A DNA stretch of 64,000 bases. Origin: Avena insularis. Taxonomy: Eukaryota; Streptophyta; Magnoliopsida; Poales; Poaceae. Below the pieces are notes generated by a model. That model worked only from the letters and a program-made list of their open reading frames with translations, made no database searches and was not told where the DNA came from. Positions 52,946-64,000 of the stretch are shown here, one piece after another; the first letter of the stretch is position 1; the number at the start of each line of letters is the position of its first letter. The DNA lies in assembly GCA_023614405.1 (NCBI GenBank), contig CM042684.1:209628941-209692940 (forward strand), read 5' to 3'. The translations under genes were made by a program, and so were the position numbers.

Positions 52946-55900
52946 AAGAATCTCGCCCTGAGATTCCTAGGAAAAATAAAAAGACACAAGGAGAGGCGGG
53001 TGTTTGAAACGAAGGTGATCCTCACGTTCCCAAGTTGATTCATTAACAGAATGGTGCAACCACTACACCTTGCAAAAACTGCTAGACTTATTGCAAATCT
53101 TGCGTAAAGCTACTTGAAAACAAAGGACTTGAAGAGTTTGAGGATTATCGAGAAACAAGGAAGGTAGGTGAATGTAGCTCATGTGATATCAAGGAACACG
53201 ATAAAGGAAAAGAACAACTTTGTTGAAAGGGTTCGAAAAGACGATGTATGAAAGATACAGTTTCCTTGGATACCAAAGAGATGGGATACGACATTTGAAA
53301 CCATAGAGAATTTTGAAAGAGTTGATGGAAGATGATTCAGCAGAAGGAAGGGAAACTTATCACTTCAACCTAAAGGATATGACAACTCGATAAGAGTAAA
53401 GACCGAAGCTGCAAGAGAAGATATCCTTTGTTTTGCCAGAAGGAAAGAACGACTAGGAGAAGTTATCAATCTCTATGAAAATAGCATTGTTTCTTCCCAC
53501 CGATTTAACAAATGAAGTTTGGAGAAACAATATTACCTTCAAACAATAGAGTTCCTTGATATCAACGGAAAGATTAGCATTGAGGAATTCTCAGATTTAG
53601 ATTCTTCTTGTGCCGGTAAGAACCCAAATATCACGCAATTGAGGTGTGAAGATATATCTTCCAGAAAGAAGGCAGTGCTAGTTTATGGTGAAACCCTAAG
53701 GAAGAAGTTGAATGTTGAAGATCTTGAGTATATTGTAGAGGTGCTTATTGCTTCCCTTAACCATAAGGTTATTGCAATAGATTTGTGATTGATGGCATAA
53801 ACCATAATTGGCTTTACCAAGAGAGAGGAATTTTGACAACTGAAGTAACAGATATATCTTCCATCCATCTTGTTTGACGATGTAGAACGCCGACAGAATG
53901 AACATGACAGAGAAGATTTTGCATTTTTTCATCGGATTATTGAAGATTTTGCTCCTTGTTGAAATAGATGAGACCACCAACAAGAAATTGCTGATTACGT
54001 TCTTGAGAGAACACTCCGAAAAGTAAGGATGGAAGTGAAAGTATCAAGAGATAGAGGCCACTCCTAACTTCCGTGGAATGAGTAAAATTGCATTGATTCA
54101 CCAATTCAATGTACAAGAGAGAATGATATGAGTAGTGGTATGGTCATCACTCCATCCTACACTCAAAGCATTAATCCATACATGAATAGGCAATTCGTGC
54201 AACCCAACTCTCAGAAACTTAGACTGAAGATCTTGACAAGTAGAAATCGTGAAGCTCCATAAGGAAACAAGGATATGATGCCATGATTCATCGGATCCAA
54301 AGTAGACGAAGATGATGATGTTGTTGTCGTGTCGGAAGCCATCGGAAAGATATGAATGAAGGTCACTGTGAAATGTGAAAGATTCAACGATAGCTTAAGG
54401 ATAACACCTAAAACTTGAATAGAATAATTATGAAAGATCAAGAAAAACTTCATGGCATCCGATGTATTGAGCATAGAAGATAAAGCGAGAAGGTTTCAAA
54501 AGGTTTCTTGCTGAGCGGAATACCAAAAGAATTTGTTCTCCTTCTTGAGAAGATCTGAGAGAGATTTAGAAGTCTTGAGTAAATCTTTAGCTGAACGACG
54601 ATGATAACTTGCCAAACAAGGAAAAACTCTGGATTTGGTTGAATTTTCTAGAGGATGGAATTAACAATTGACTTGATGATTCCAGAATTGTAGAAGTGTC
54701 TTTAGTAGAAGGACATGGCCAAGATAGGTGACTTCAGGAAGCCAGAATTCACACTTGAGAACTTTGCACACATGCGGTGTTCACGAAGATTGATATAAAT
54801 AGAATAAGATGATCTTCCATTGATATAGAATAGGCGAGAATATTGTCAAGATATACCACCACAAATTTAACAAGATATTCCAAGAATACCAAGTTTAAGA
54901 GGCAAGAGAAACGAGCAAATGCTTGAAACACTTTCTGAGATCAACACTCTTTGAAAGATCAACATTAAGAGCAATGATCTGTGTTTGAAGGGATGCATGG
55001 GAAGAATAGATTATCCGGCCCTTCGGTTGAGAAAAGAAATGCCGCCTAGTTCACATTATCGATCGGGTCACCGGTTGAAAAGATAAAGAGATCTTGGATA
55101 AAGAGGGAACAATAACTCATACATTTAAGCAAAGCTATCCGAGATGAAAGGATGAAATTCTCTCATATCAAATAGAATCTTTGCGGATATGGAGTTTAAA
55201 AAGATGTGAAGCATGATAAATGAATGATAATCCCACATAAGTGCATTAAGAAATCTTCGGATTGCCAAAAAATACTTGAATATGAAATAGATATGATCAC
55301 GGTATAGCTCAAAATCACAAGAGATAACCACAATCATTTGGAGAATTAGATTTATAACATTGACCATATTCCACTCATAATAAGCGTCATATAGCTATAC
55401 CAAAGAACAAATTATAATCACAAGTATCGGATCAACACACGTTATGTATTTAGTCTAAAAGAATTTGAAGATGAAGTATAAACTCCAGGTTATGCGTCGG
55501 TGACAAAAGGTCGAGTTAGCATGAACATGTCGACAAAATGAAGATAGATAGTGTATATCACACGACTGAAAAGGAGTGTGGAAACACAGATGTATCAAAG
55601 AATTTTTTTACACATTTTTAGGCATTAAAATACCAACTAGATGCGCAAAACCACTTAACAGATAGAGATTAGCAACTCCACATTCTGTGAAAGCATGCAA
55701 AAAGGAGGAATACCCTTAACAAGATTGCGGCGGTAACAAAGAGTAAGACAGATCACATCGGTTTACAAAGAATCAGATAGATCGCGTCGGTTTATAATAA
55801 GCCTGTCGGTATGGAATGTACCAATAGTTGGTAACCAAAAGCAGATTGCGACAACAAGGTTGGATGCAACAGATACGCAAAGAACTACACACACATCCTC

Positions 55901-56135
55901 TGGTACTACGGAAACCCTAAACACGTGAATCCTAGTTTTAATTTTAGAAGAGGATAGACAAACGTTACACTTCCTTACCAGAAAAGGGTGGGTGGGTAGG
56001 TAAGAAGAAAAATGGAAGCAGGCCTACTCTCAAGTTTAGTTTTTCCCTAGTATACATTGCTACCAAAATATTTTCTAGACTGACAACTACCATCTTGGCT
56101 GAGACCCTGAAGGACGAAATGGCTCTGGTACCAAT
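52946..56135 (-). other. internal unit 2 of tandem array (3.2 kb, no genes)
   Basis: Same sequence as unit 1 with scattered substitutions. Primer site at 56121-56135 reads ATTGGTACCAGAGCC on the minus strand, one base off the consensus. No gag or pol motif on either strand. Confidence 0.75.
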
Positions 56136-56409
56136 TGTAATACCTCGGACCCTACGCTCTAAGCACGAGCTTGGATGAACCCAAAAGTGGATAAGGGATT
56201 CTACTCTGGAGGCCCAAGGCCACCCACGCAAGATAAAAGCAATATGAGGAGAAGAACCCAATGGAATTGTTTTAATAGGATGCTCAAATGCAATGTGGCA
56301 TTGTGACATGAGCATGATATTATGATGATGCACTAAATCACATGTAGGAAGTAGCAATATATAGACTAGGTAAGTAGCATTACAATTCTTAGACAATTGG
56401 GATGCTACA
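56136..56409 (-). repeat. LTR copy 3 of tandem array (274 bp)
   Basis: Same ends and length as copy 2. Confidence 0.9.
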
Positions 56410-56646
56410 ACTATCCCCCACTAAACAAGAATCTCGCCCTGAGATTCCTAGGAAAAAGAAAAAGACACAAGAAGAGGCAGGTGTTCGAAACAAAGGTGAT
56501 CCTCACGTTCCCAAGTTGATTCATTAACAGAATGGTGCGACCACTACACCTTGCAAAAACTTCTAGACTTGTTGCAAATCTTGCATAAAACTACTTGAAA
56601 ACAAAGGACTTGAAGAGTTTGAGGATTATCGAGAAACAAGGAAGGT
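56410..56646 (-). other. truncated internal stub of tandem array
   Basis: 237 bases matching the first part of units 1 and 2, cut after GGAAGGTA, beyond which the sequence is unrelated. Confidence 0.85.
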
Positions 56647-56734
56647 ACCGGTCGACCACCCTATCCACTTTCAAGAACATCGAGACAAGAGCGAGCAACA
56701 TAGTCGACAGGTAACGCGACCACGACATACACAA
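56647..56734. other. junction sequence right of the tandem array
   Basis: 88 bases, unrelated to the array, rich in GTCGAC/CGACC. It leads into the repeat shared with 32784. Confidence 0.4.
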
Positions 56735-57235
56735 ATGAGCATGTATGTCTACGACTTACAATAGACATCAGAGTCACACCATCTAAAACAATAGAAACAT
56801 AAAATATTCAATGACATACGGTAAGATCCAAATATCCTAGATAGATATAATAGTTTAGGATACATCCTCATACATCACGCAACAGAGTATCAAGCGAAAG
56901 CGTAAAACATGATCCGAGTATGGATAAGAATGAAATTGGCATAAGATGCCCTGAACATAAGCACATCCCGCCCACAGATCTCATGGATGTCCATCCCCGG
57001 AATCTCTACACCTGATGGTCGTTGCCACCATCATCTGTCTCTTCAACCCAGTATCCATCCTACGTGTATAACTATCCATATGAACCAAATATTTATCATG
57101 TGAGACCCTAGGGGTACGTAGAAAGTCTTAATGCATCTAAAGGGAACAACCTGGGAGTGATGCAATTGCAACGAAAGATAATATCTACAAAGTTCTATAG
57201 AGACATGCTACACACCTGCGCAACCAGAGATGGAC
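56735..57235. repeat. dispersed repeat, copy 2 (first copy at 32784)
   Basis: Same orientation as 32784-33280, estimated about 90% alike by eye. Ends after AACCAGAGATG, where copy 1 also departs. Confidence 0.85.
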
Positions 57236-57369
57236 AGCCGCTTGTTAATTAATAACATCAGTTATATAAGAAACATAAATGAACATCGCTCTCCCTCCTT
57301 CTCGCTTACCGACGAGAAGGCGGAAGAATATCACATCCGTTGGCAATTTCATTAACCATGCCATGAGTG
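57236..57369. other. short unassigned sequence
   Basis: AT-rich with a small inverted stretch CTTCTCGC...GACGAGAAGG near 57298-57321. Nothing else seen. Confidence 0.35.
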
Positions 57370-58040
57370 TTGCACTATTTACTAGTCATGTCTTATTCAA
57401 ATTAAAGGCGATACTTTAGTTATGCTTGTCTATGATCATGAAACTGTGCTCCAAATCGTCCATAACCACAAACACGACTTTTAGAAAGATTTACCCTGCA
57501 GGGGTGCACAAATAGCAACACACACACGATCAACCTCGGGAAAAACCAAATAAAACGCAACGAGGCCTCACGACAATGCATTCACATGATTCATAAATTA
57601 TTTCAGGGGGCACCCCACTAAGCTACCTGCAACGAAATTGGCCGGCTCCGAGACGGACCCAGGGTTTGTGTCAATGGCTGTAAACAACTAGAAACCGAAA
57701 GTGTGATTGGGCTTGTCGATACCGTGAAAACATTCCACGTTCCAAAATAGTACAGGTGCTCCATGGACAATCGTAAATAAAGCAGTAAAGCATGACATAA
57801 GTATAGGATAGTAATAAAGCCCCAAACTACTTTGTGGTCCCAAGAAATAAAGTGTGAATCAAGCTCAGGCGAAGGGGGATCCATAGAGTCTCCCGTATGT
57901 GGATAGTGTGAATAGTCAAGGAACAGGAGTCAAGTACTCGGGGTCCTACGGGACACAAGTGAGCTTAAAGAACCAAATAACAAATAATGCTCACTCGTGC
58001 CTCTTTCATTAGTCTCCCATTAATACTCAGATTAAGTTGT
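57370..58040 (-). repeat. diverged inverted fragment of the 3.6-kb LTR family
   Basis: Reverse complement resembles about 47160-47810 of the 3' LTR at 45173-48765: shared blocks include TTTAGTTATGCTTGTCTATG, GGCCGGCTCCGAGACGG, GGGCTTGTCGATACC and GGTCCTACGGGACACAAGTG. It keeps the segment around TTATGGACGACTTGGAGC that the 5' LTR (40806-44379) lacks, so that segment is ancestral. Old, without LTR ends. Confidence 0.8.
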
Positions 58041-58240
58041 TTAGGTACCTCGTTATCCAAAGACTCGCATAAACCCTACACATGCAATTCTATGACTCCT
58101 GTAGCAATGGCTCATGGAATTAATGTACAAGCTTCGGTGGAGTTTAAAAGTAAAGCCTATGCAATGCTTGGGATTCAATTTAATGCAATCGCGACTCAAT
58201 GATGCAAGAGTAAGATAGAAGCATATGTACTATATGTATG
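58041..58240. other. short unassigned sequence left of element 4
   Basis: 200 bases up to the LTR. A weak continuation of the inverted LTR fragment is possible; nothing else is seen. Confidence 0.35.
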
Positions 58241-58729
58241 TGACATGGGTATACCCTACAGGTACCCGAGCTTGGTATATACGGCCTAAATACGTAAAGG
58301 CCCACGGTGTCGCCAAGGCCCAAATGAAGGATTCGAGTAACCTACGGACTCTCGATTGCTTGAAGAACAAGAAGAAGCTAAAGATAGAAAGTTTGAAGGG
58401 GAAAACCCTAACTTGTAACCGACTCGACCTGCTACCCGAGACCTAGCCTACCTATATAAAGGCTAGGAGGGGGCGGCGAGGAGGACACATGCAACCCTAG
58501 TTTCCACAACCCTCGCTAGATTGCATCTGCGCACCATTGTAATCTTCGATTCCTTCGATAATTCCACGAGCAGACAAGCAGGAGTAGGGACCTCCACGAG
58601 GCCTGAACCTGGGTAAATCTTTGAGTCCCCTGTGTGCTTGTTTGCTAGCCGATAGATGTCTCCAGCGCTCCCTCCTTCTCCAAAACCCAAGTCCATAACA
58701 ATGGGCATTGATGAGTTAAACCCTCGTCA
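58241..58729 (+). repeat. 5' LTR of element 4 (489 bp)
   Basis: Ends TGACATGGG and CCTCGTCA (TGAC/GTCA inverted), followed after one base by the primer site. The left boundary rests on this symmetry only, as the second LTR is outside. Confidence 0.65.
58452..58460 (+). promoter_or_regulatory. TATA box in LTR of element 4
   Basis: CTATATAAA in correct orientation inside the LTR. Confidence 0.6.
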
Positions 58730-58730
58730 A

Positions 58731-58747
58731 TTGGCGCCGTCTGTGGG
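58731..58747 (+). promoter_or_regulatory. primer-binding site (element 4)
   Basis: TTGGCGCCGTCTGTGGG begins one base after the LTR end. TGGCGCC is shared with element 3; the exact tRNA is not assigned. Confidence 0.75.
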
Positions 58748-58969
58748 AATTGGGAGTGCTGATGTTGCGGCTTCTTCGGCCCCATCAACCGCGATCTACA
58801 ACTCCTCAACAACAGAGATTCGCCAGCTCTTCGGCGCGTTCGACTTCACCGTCCACACGCCAGCCACTCGCCCGACCTTCGAGTCCGTAGGCGACGGATC
58901 AGCCTGGCAATTGGGAGCTTCCGCTTCCAAGTTGGTCAGATGGGCACGCTTCGCCTGCCTGATTAGTCG
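58748..58969. other. gag leader (element 4)
   Basis: 222 bases between the primer site and the gag Met. A frame crossing from the LTR (58656-58985) is not supported as a gene. Nothing else seen. Confidence 0.45.
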
Positions 58970-61168
58970 ATGGCGCCATCGATAGCTCCAGCATCATGGT
59001 TCCCTCCATCGATCGGCACACTCAGTGCCCCGACAATAGTCGAAAACACGATCAGCGACAGCAGTCGCGACTCCGATCTAGGCGACCTGGCCACTGAAGA
59101 CGGAACCTACGGTTCCGGATCTGAGAGTTGTGGGAGCAGCAGCTTCCCAAATCACTTCATGTGCACCGTCACCAACGCAAGCGACACCTCCGCCAGCCGC
59201 GACAACACGGGCAATCGCGGTAATGGAACCGACCCGCAAAACAGCGGCAACGGCGGCAACAGAGCTAACGGCGGTAACGGTGGTGATCGCACCAATGCCA
59301 ACAATGGAGGAGCAGTCGAACCTCCAACCATAATAAACGAGCAAACCGGCGAACACGTCGTGATCAAGCTCAACGAGCAAGAATGGGCTCGCTACCGCGA
59401 GGCCCTACGAGGCACTCCTCTACCCTTCGGATCTCCACAAGAACTGCTAATGGGATACCATTGGCTCCTGAAGGAAGAATTCAAGCGCCAAGTGCAAACA
59501 ATCGCGCAACTCGAGGCACACAAAAAAGCAGCAGACGAGTCAAGCCTTTGTCGTGCAGGGCTCTCCTCCTACGGAGGATCCTCCTCAAGAGGCAACGAGT
59601 ACGTTGCCAAAAAGAGGCAATCTCGGATGGCCCATCTCACCGAGCAAGAACGCATAGAAGCTGCAAAGGTCCTCGACTTCAGCTCTATGAAAGTCGACAC
59701 ACGGGGCAATGTGGTCCCCAAGACGCCGTAGGCTATGTTGACAGCGGCCACCATGTACCTCCTAAACAACCAGCCGCCAGCTGGAGATCCCCGAGCCGCC
59801 ATGCACCGATCTACGATCGCGGGCTTGGGATTAATCGAGGCCGCCCTCGACAAGGAGCCAACACCAGAGCCGAAAAAGGGCAAAGCGCTAGCAAAGCGCT
59901 ACTCCTCGCCCTCATCCAGCGACGACAGTCACGATCTGTCTCGACGCCGCCGCTCACGGCGACACGACCGCGACTATGATGCGCGTGACGAACTCACGCA
60001 GCGCAAGATTGACAAATCAAGGGCGCGACGTGCTCGGTCGACTGACTCAGAAGAGGAAGATGTGGAGCTCTGCGGCGCCAGATGCTTCAGCAGATCCATT
60101 AGGCAGAAGTGAATGCCTAAGGGGTTTAAACTCCCGTCGGAGAACCCGAAGTTTGACGGCCTACAGGACCCAAAAATCTGGCTGGAAGACCACATCTCCT
60201 CCGTCAGGCTCCACGGAGGCAGTCGAAGTACGGCCATGCAATGCCTGCAGCTACAGCTGCAGGGCACCGCCCGAGCATGGCTCAACAACCTCCCACGCGG
60301 ATCCATTCGCAGCTGGGATGAGCTGGTTTACAGCTTCGTGCGCAATTTCAAGGGCACGTACAAGCGGCCTGCATCAATCGAAGAGCTAAGATGCTGCCAG
60401 CAACGATCGGGCGAATCGCTACGCTCCTACATCCAAAGGTGGTCCATCATCTAGAACTCCGCAGAGAACATCTCGGAGGATTGCGCGATTGATGCATTCA
60501 ACGGTGGCGTCCGCCGCATAGAGCTCAGGGAGGAGTTGGGTCGCTCGAAGCCCAAGACCATCGATCACCTGATGGAAATTGCGAATCGGTGGGCTGATGG
60601 AGAAGATTCGGTGAAAAATCGCGTTCACTCCGACGAGGAGGCAGAACTCGAGCGCAGACGCGACCGCCGAGGCAAACGCTGTATGCGCATCTACGATGAC
60701 CGCAACGACGTCAACATGGTCACAGTCGGCTATGCCGATAGACGCGACGACAACCGCAACAGCGGATACCGTAACGGGGGATACCGCGACTCCGGGAAGA
60801 CCACGCAAGTGTGGCAACGCCGCGATCGTGAGGAAGCACCCGCAGCATCCATTGAAGACAAACTGTCCGGGCCATGTATGGTGCACTTCTACATCGACAA
60901 ACATGATGGGAAGAAGAAGTCCAGCCACCTCCTCAAGGACTGCCGCGAGTTCCTCAAACTACATGAGGGATTAGCTCGGATGAACCGCAATGCAGTCGAA
61001 AGAGGCTACGGAGCCGCCCCAGGCGCCGTAGCACATGGCGCTCCGCCACCACCACCTGGAATGCCCCCAAACGTAGCTGCACCGGACCAGCACCAGGGAG
61101 GCGAACCCTACCCAAGGGCCATGGGTACCATGATGATCCAAAAAGGACGCCCCTCCAATCGGGTGTAG
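58970..61168 (+). pseudogene. gag: gag (element 4)
   Basis: Starts MAPSIAPASWFPPSIGTLSA. One frame to 61168 with three in-frame stops (59729-59731, 60110-60112, 60452-60454). An Asn/Gly-rich low-complexity segment (about 59200-59320, GNGGNRANGGNGGDRTN), a helical region (LKEEFKRQVQTIAQLEAHKK), an Arg/Asp-rich block (SRRRRSRRHDRDYDARDE), then the gag domain at about 60125-60620: NPKFDGLQDPKIWLEDH, LQGTARAWLNNLPRGSI, FVRNFKGTYKRPASIEEL, ESLRSYIQRWS. A C...H knuckle-like block (CMVHFYIDKHDGKKKSSHLL KDC) is at about 60880-60945. Intact relatives build the capsid and bind element RNA. Confidence 0.87.
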
Positions 61169-61293
61169 AAGGCCATCACTCGCCAAGTCAACTTGGCCAC
61201 ACACTCGCCACCATCTACCACTGAGTACCTCAGTGGAAGCAAGTCATGCATCACCTTCGACAAACGCGACCACCCGCCTCAAGTACCTCGTAG

Positions 61294-64000
61294 ATGGAAG
61301 CAGGCCATTGTCCCCTCGTACTCGAGGCGCAAATCGGAGGCTTTGACATGAGCCGCGTCTTCATGGATGGCGGAAGCGGCATCAACCTCATATTCACGAG
61401 TACCTTGCGATCAATGAGGATCCCTCTAACTTGCCTGGAGGCCTCGGACACAACATTCCACGGCATCGTCCCAGGAAAAGGCGTATATCCCCTGGGCAAA
61501 ATCAACCTCGACGTCATCTTCGGCACGCCGAAGAACTTTCGGCGCGAACGCATCGACTTTGAGGTCGTCGACTGGCCCTCACAATACCACTGCATCCTCG
61601 GACATGTCGCGTTCGCTAGGTTCATGGCAGTGCCACACTACGCCTACCTGCAGATGAAAATGTCGGGTCCCAATGGCGTCATCACGATCAACGGGAACTT
61701 CGAAAGATCCGACAGCTCCAACAGGGAATTCAACAGAATTTTTCAGTCCTTTGACATGCAGGAAGAACTCGCAAGACTGAAAGAGCCAACAGACAACAGT
61801 CTTCCCCCCCCCCTGAGCCGGCCGAGCTCGCCCGATCTATCCTTCGACTCATCGATGCACATAAAGAAAGTGCAGGTCCACCCATCGGATCCCGCCAAGA
61901 CGGCCCTCATCGCCAACAACTTGAGTCCCGCATAGGAACTCGCGCTCGGCGAATTCCTCTGTGAGCACTGGGAAATTTTCGCCTGGTGTCCTGCGGACAT
62001 GCCAGGAGTTCCCAGGGAATTCGCCGAGCATGCACTCAACGTCAACCCCGACGCAAGGCCGGTCAAGCAAAAAATTCGGCGGTTGTCCGAGCCACGAGTG
62101 CAGGCAGTTGGCATGGAGATCAACAGACTCCTCGACGCCAAATTCATACGCGAGATCAAGGAAAGCACTTGGCTCGCCAACACGGTGCTGGTACCAAAAA
62201 AGGACACGGATATCCTGCGGATGTGCGTGGACTTCACCTCTTTGAATAAGCACTGCCCAAAGGATCACTTCCCGTTGCCGCGAATCGACCAGATCATCGA
62301 CTCCACCGCGGGATGCGAGCGCCTCTGCTTCCTCGACGCCTACTCAGGCTATAATCAAATTCGAATGAAGGAGGAAGACCAAGAGAAAACGGCGTTTACA
62401 ACGCCCTTTGGTGTGTTCTGCTACAACACAATGCCCTTCGGGCTAAAAAACGTGGGAGCCACCTACCAGCGTTGCATGTCGCAACATTCAAGTCTATGTC
62501 GATGACATAGTAATCAAGACCAAGGAAGAAGCCTCCCTAATCGACGATTTGCGCGAAACCTTTGCCATCCTTGACCGCTACCGGATCAAGCTCAATCTGG
62601 ACAAATGTGCCTTCGGCGTGCCGTCTGGGCAACTACTCGGGTACCTCATCTCCGCGAGGGGAATCGAGGTAAACCCGAAGAAAATAAAAGCCATACTAGC
62701 CATGGAGAAGCCGAAAAACATACGGGGCGTTTAGCAGCTGGCTGGGCGAATCGCAGCCCTCAGTCGATTCATCAGTCGGATGGGTGAAAAGGCGCTTCCC
62801 TTCTACCAACTCCTCCGCAAAGCTGAAAAGTTCGAGTGGACCAACGAAGCGCAGGAAGCATTCGAAGATCGCAAGAGCCTTCTATCCACCTTGCCAGTAC
62901 TAGTGACCCCATGGGAAAGGGAACCACTGTTGCTATATATCTCTGCCACCAACCAGGTGGTCAGCACAGTGCTCGTCGTCGAGCGAGCCGAGGAAAACAA
63001 GGTCCACGGGGTACAACGCCCAGTATACTACCTCAGCGAGGTTCTCACACCAACAAAACAGCAGTACCCGCCTTCATGACCACCCGGCGATTGCGCCATT
63101 ACTTCCAGGAACACCCAGTCGTGTGGTCAACGATGCCCCGTTGGGGCATATCCTCAATAACCCCGATGCCACGGGACGAGTCGCGCTTTGGGGAATAGAA
63201 TTGTCTCCACGAGACATCACATACAAAAAGCGCGACGCAATCAAGTCGCAAGTTCTCCCTGACTTCCTCGTGCACTGGATGGAGAACCAGCTCCCGGACA
63301 AACCAGATATGTCCTACCTCTGGACAATGCACTTCGATGGGTCCAAGCGGAAGGACGGAGCAGGCGCAGGTGTCATACTGACATCACCTCAAGGGGACAA
63401 GTTGAAGTATATCCTGCGAATGCAGTTCACAGCCTCCAACAACGAGGCTGAATACGAGGCCCTGTTGCATGGGATGAGGATGGCAAAAGCCTGTGGCGCC
63501 AAGAGGCTCATCATATACGGCGACTCCAAGCTGGTCGTCAACCAAACAATGCATGAGTGCGACGCACTGAATGACAACATGATCGTGTACCGCGACCTCT
63601 ACGACACACTCGACGGAGACTTCGACGGTTGCGAGCTGCGGCACATAGGTCGCGAAAGCAACGAAGAGGCGGACGCACTCGCCAACATAGGCTCTACCTG
63701 CGCCCCCATACCACCCCGGGTATTTCTCGAGCACATATGCGAACGCTCCATCAAGCCAAAGGCTGCAGAGAAGAAAACTAGCACAGCAACGGACTCGGGT
63801 GCTACACCTACCAATGAGTCAATGGCACTCGATGACTTGGAGCTGGACACAGGACTCGAGGGACCAATGAGCATCATGATAATTGAGCAATCCTGGACGC
63901 AACCGTACATCACATACCTCCTCAGCAAAAGGCTACCGAACGATCCGACTGACGCACGACACATCGCGCGGCGATCCAAAGCATTCGTTGTTATCAACGG
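61294..64000 (+). pseudogene. pol: pol: protease, RT, RNase H (element 4, runs off the edge)
   Basis: Protease: RVFMDGGSGINLIF (active Asp codon about 61366), YHCILGHVAFARFMAVPHY. RT: FAWCPADMPGVPREFAEH, VPKKDTDILRMCVDFTSLNK, FLDAYSGYNQIRMKEED, MPFGLKNVGATYQRCM, YVDD at 62495-62506, KCAFGVPSGQLLGYLIS. About 26 bases are missing between QRCM and NIQVYVDD compared with element 3, shifting frame. Thumb and connection: GEKALPFYQLLRKAEKF, QRPVYYLSEVLTPTK. RNase H about 63320-63690: MHFDGSKRKDGAGAG, NNEAEYEALLHGMRMAK, IYGDSKLVVNQ, ESNEEADALANIG, all acidic residues present. One stop at 61933-61935, one at 62732-62734 and a further shift near 63075 break it. Integrase is not reached except for its leading linker. 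Confidence 0.92.
62495..62506 (+). other. RT catalytic YVDD motif (element 4)
   Basis: Codons TAT GTC GAT GAC within IQVYVDDIVIKTKEE, just after the small deletion that shifts the frame. Confidence 0.9.

Larger units (their letters stand above)
49308..56646 (-). mobile_element. tandem LTR retrotransposon array (LTR-int-LTR-int-LTR-int')
   Basis: Minus-strand array. LTR copies end at 49487, 52928 and 56409 on the plus strand; two are complete (52655-52928 and 56136-56409, 274 bp each), the leftmost shares only 180 bp. Internal units are 49488-52654 (3167 bp), 52929-56135 (3207 bp) and a 237-bp stub 56410-56646. Each complete LTR has a tRNA-iMet primer site on one side and a polypurine tract on the other. 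No gag or pol is visible. The layout is what LTR-LTR unequal recombination gives. Confidence 0.88.
58241..64000 (+). mobile_element. Ty3/gypsy element 4, 5' half
   Basis: Plus-strand element entering at a 489-bp LTR (58241-58729), primer site TTGGCGCCGTCTGTGGG, gag (58970-61168), protease, RT and RNase H (61294 to the edge). Integrase and the 3' part lie beyond 64000. Stops and shifts are fewer than in elements 2 and 3. RT and gag motifs are of the same general Tat-like class; whether an antisense gene follows cannot be seen. Confidence 0.88.

Overview
The window is a block of nested LTR retrotransposons from a plant nuclear genome, almost certainly a grass with a large genome. The evidence is an Angela/BARE-type Ty1/copia fragment, four Ty3/gypsy elements of which three carry the antisense 'putative gypsy type transposon' (Transposase_28) gene seen in Tat-lineage elements of grasses, and chromovirus-like LTRs beginning TGTAGC. 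I could recognise no host gene, tRNA, rRNA or CRISPR. Coding regions of the classical elements are broken by in-frame stops and frameshifts, so they are annotated as pseudogenes. The one long intact frame is an unidentified protein of about 710-767 residues inside a small LTR element (37828-40128).

Left part (1-32783) is a nest. Gypsy element 2 (minus strand, 9525-32783 plus sequence beyond the left edge) was entered by two elements: gypsy element 3 (minus strand, 19859-32563, complete, 748-bp LTRs, 5-bp target duplication CCTAC), which sits in the 5' LTR of element 2, and a copia element (3' end at 9524) which sits in the antisense gene of element 2. Gypsy element 1 (plus strand, 3' LTR 6178-6985) was then inserted into the RT region of that copia element. 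In elements 1, 2 and 3 the pol gene and the intron-containing antisense gene converge tail to tail, and the antisense region holds repeats, hairpins and extra copies of polypurine-tract-like sequence.

Middle part (32784-49307): a repeat remnant (32784-33280) that recurs at 56735; a small non-autonomous LTR element (34116-36384) with a polypurine tract buried inside each LTR; a compact LTR element (36976-40499, LTRs 279/280 bp, imperfect target duplication CCGGG/CCAGG) carrying the unknown frame with recurring W-D-P-G motifs; and a non-autonomous element (40806-48765) with LTRs of about 3.6 kb around only 0.8 kb of internal DNA, flanked by the perfect duplication CTCCC. The sequence separating these insertions is unrecognised, partly GC-rich DNA that seems once to have been continuous.

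Right part (49308-64000): a minus-strand tandem retrotransposon array (LTR - internal - LTR - internal - LTR - partial internal; LTRs 274 bp, internal units 3.2 kb) without recognisable coding capacity; the second copy of the 32.8-kb repeat; a diverged inverted fragment of the 3.6-kb LTR family; and the 5' half of gypsy element 4 (plus strand, LTR 58241-58729, gag, protease, RT and RNase H, running off the right edge). All element names are local labels; family placement is from motifs read by eye, with no database search.
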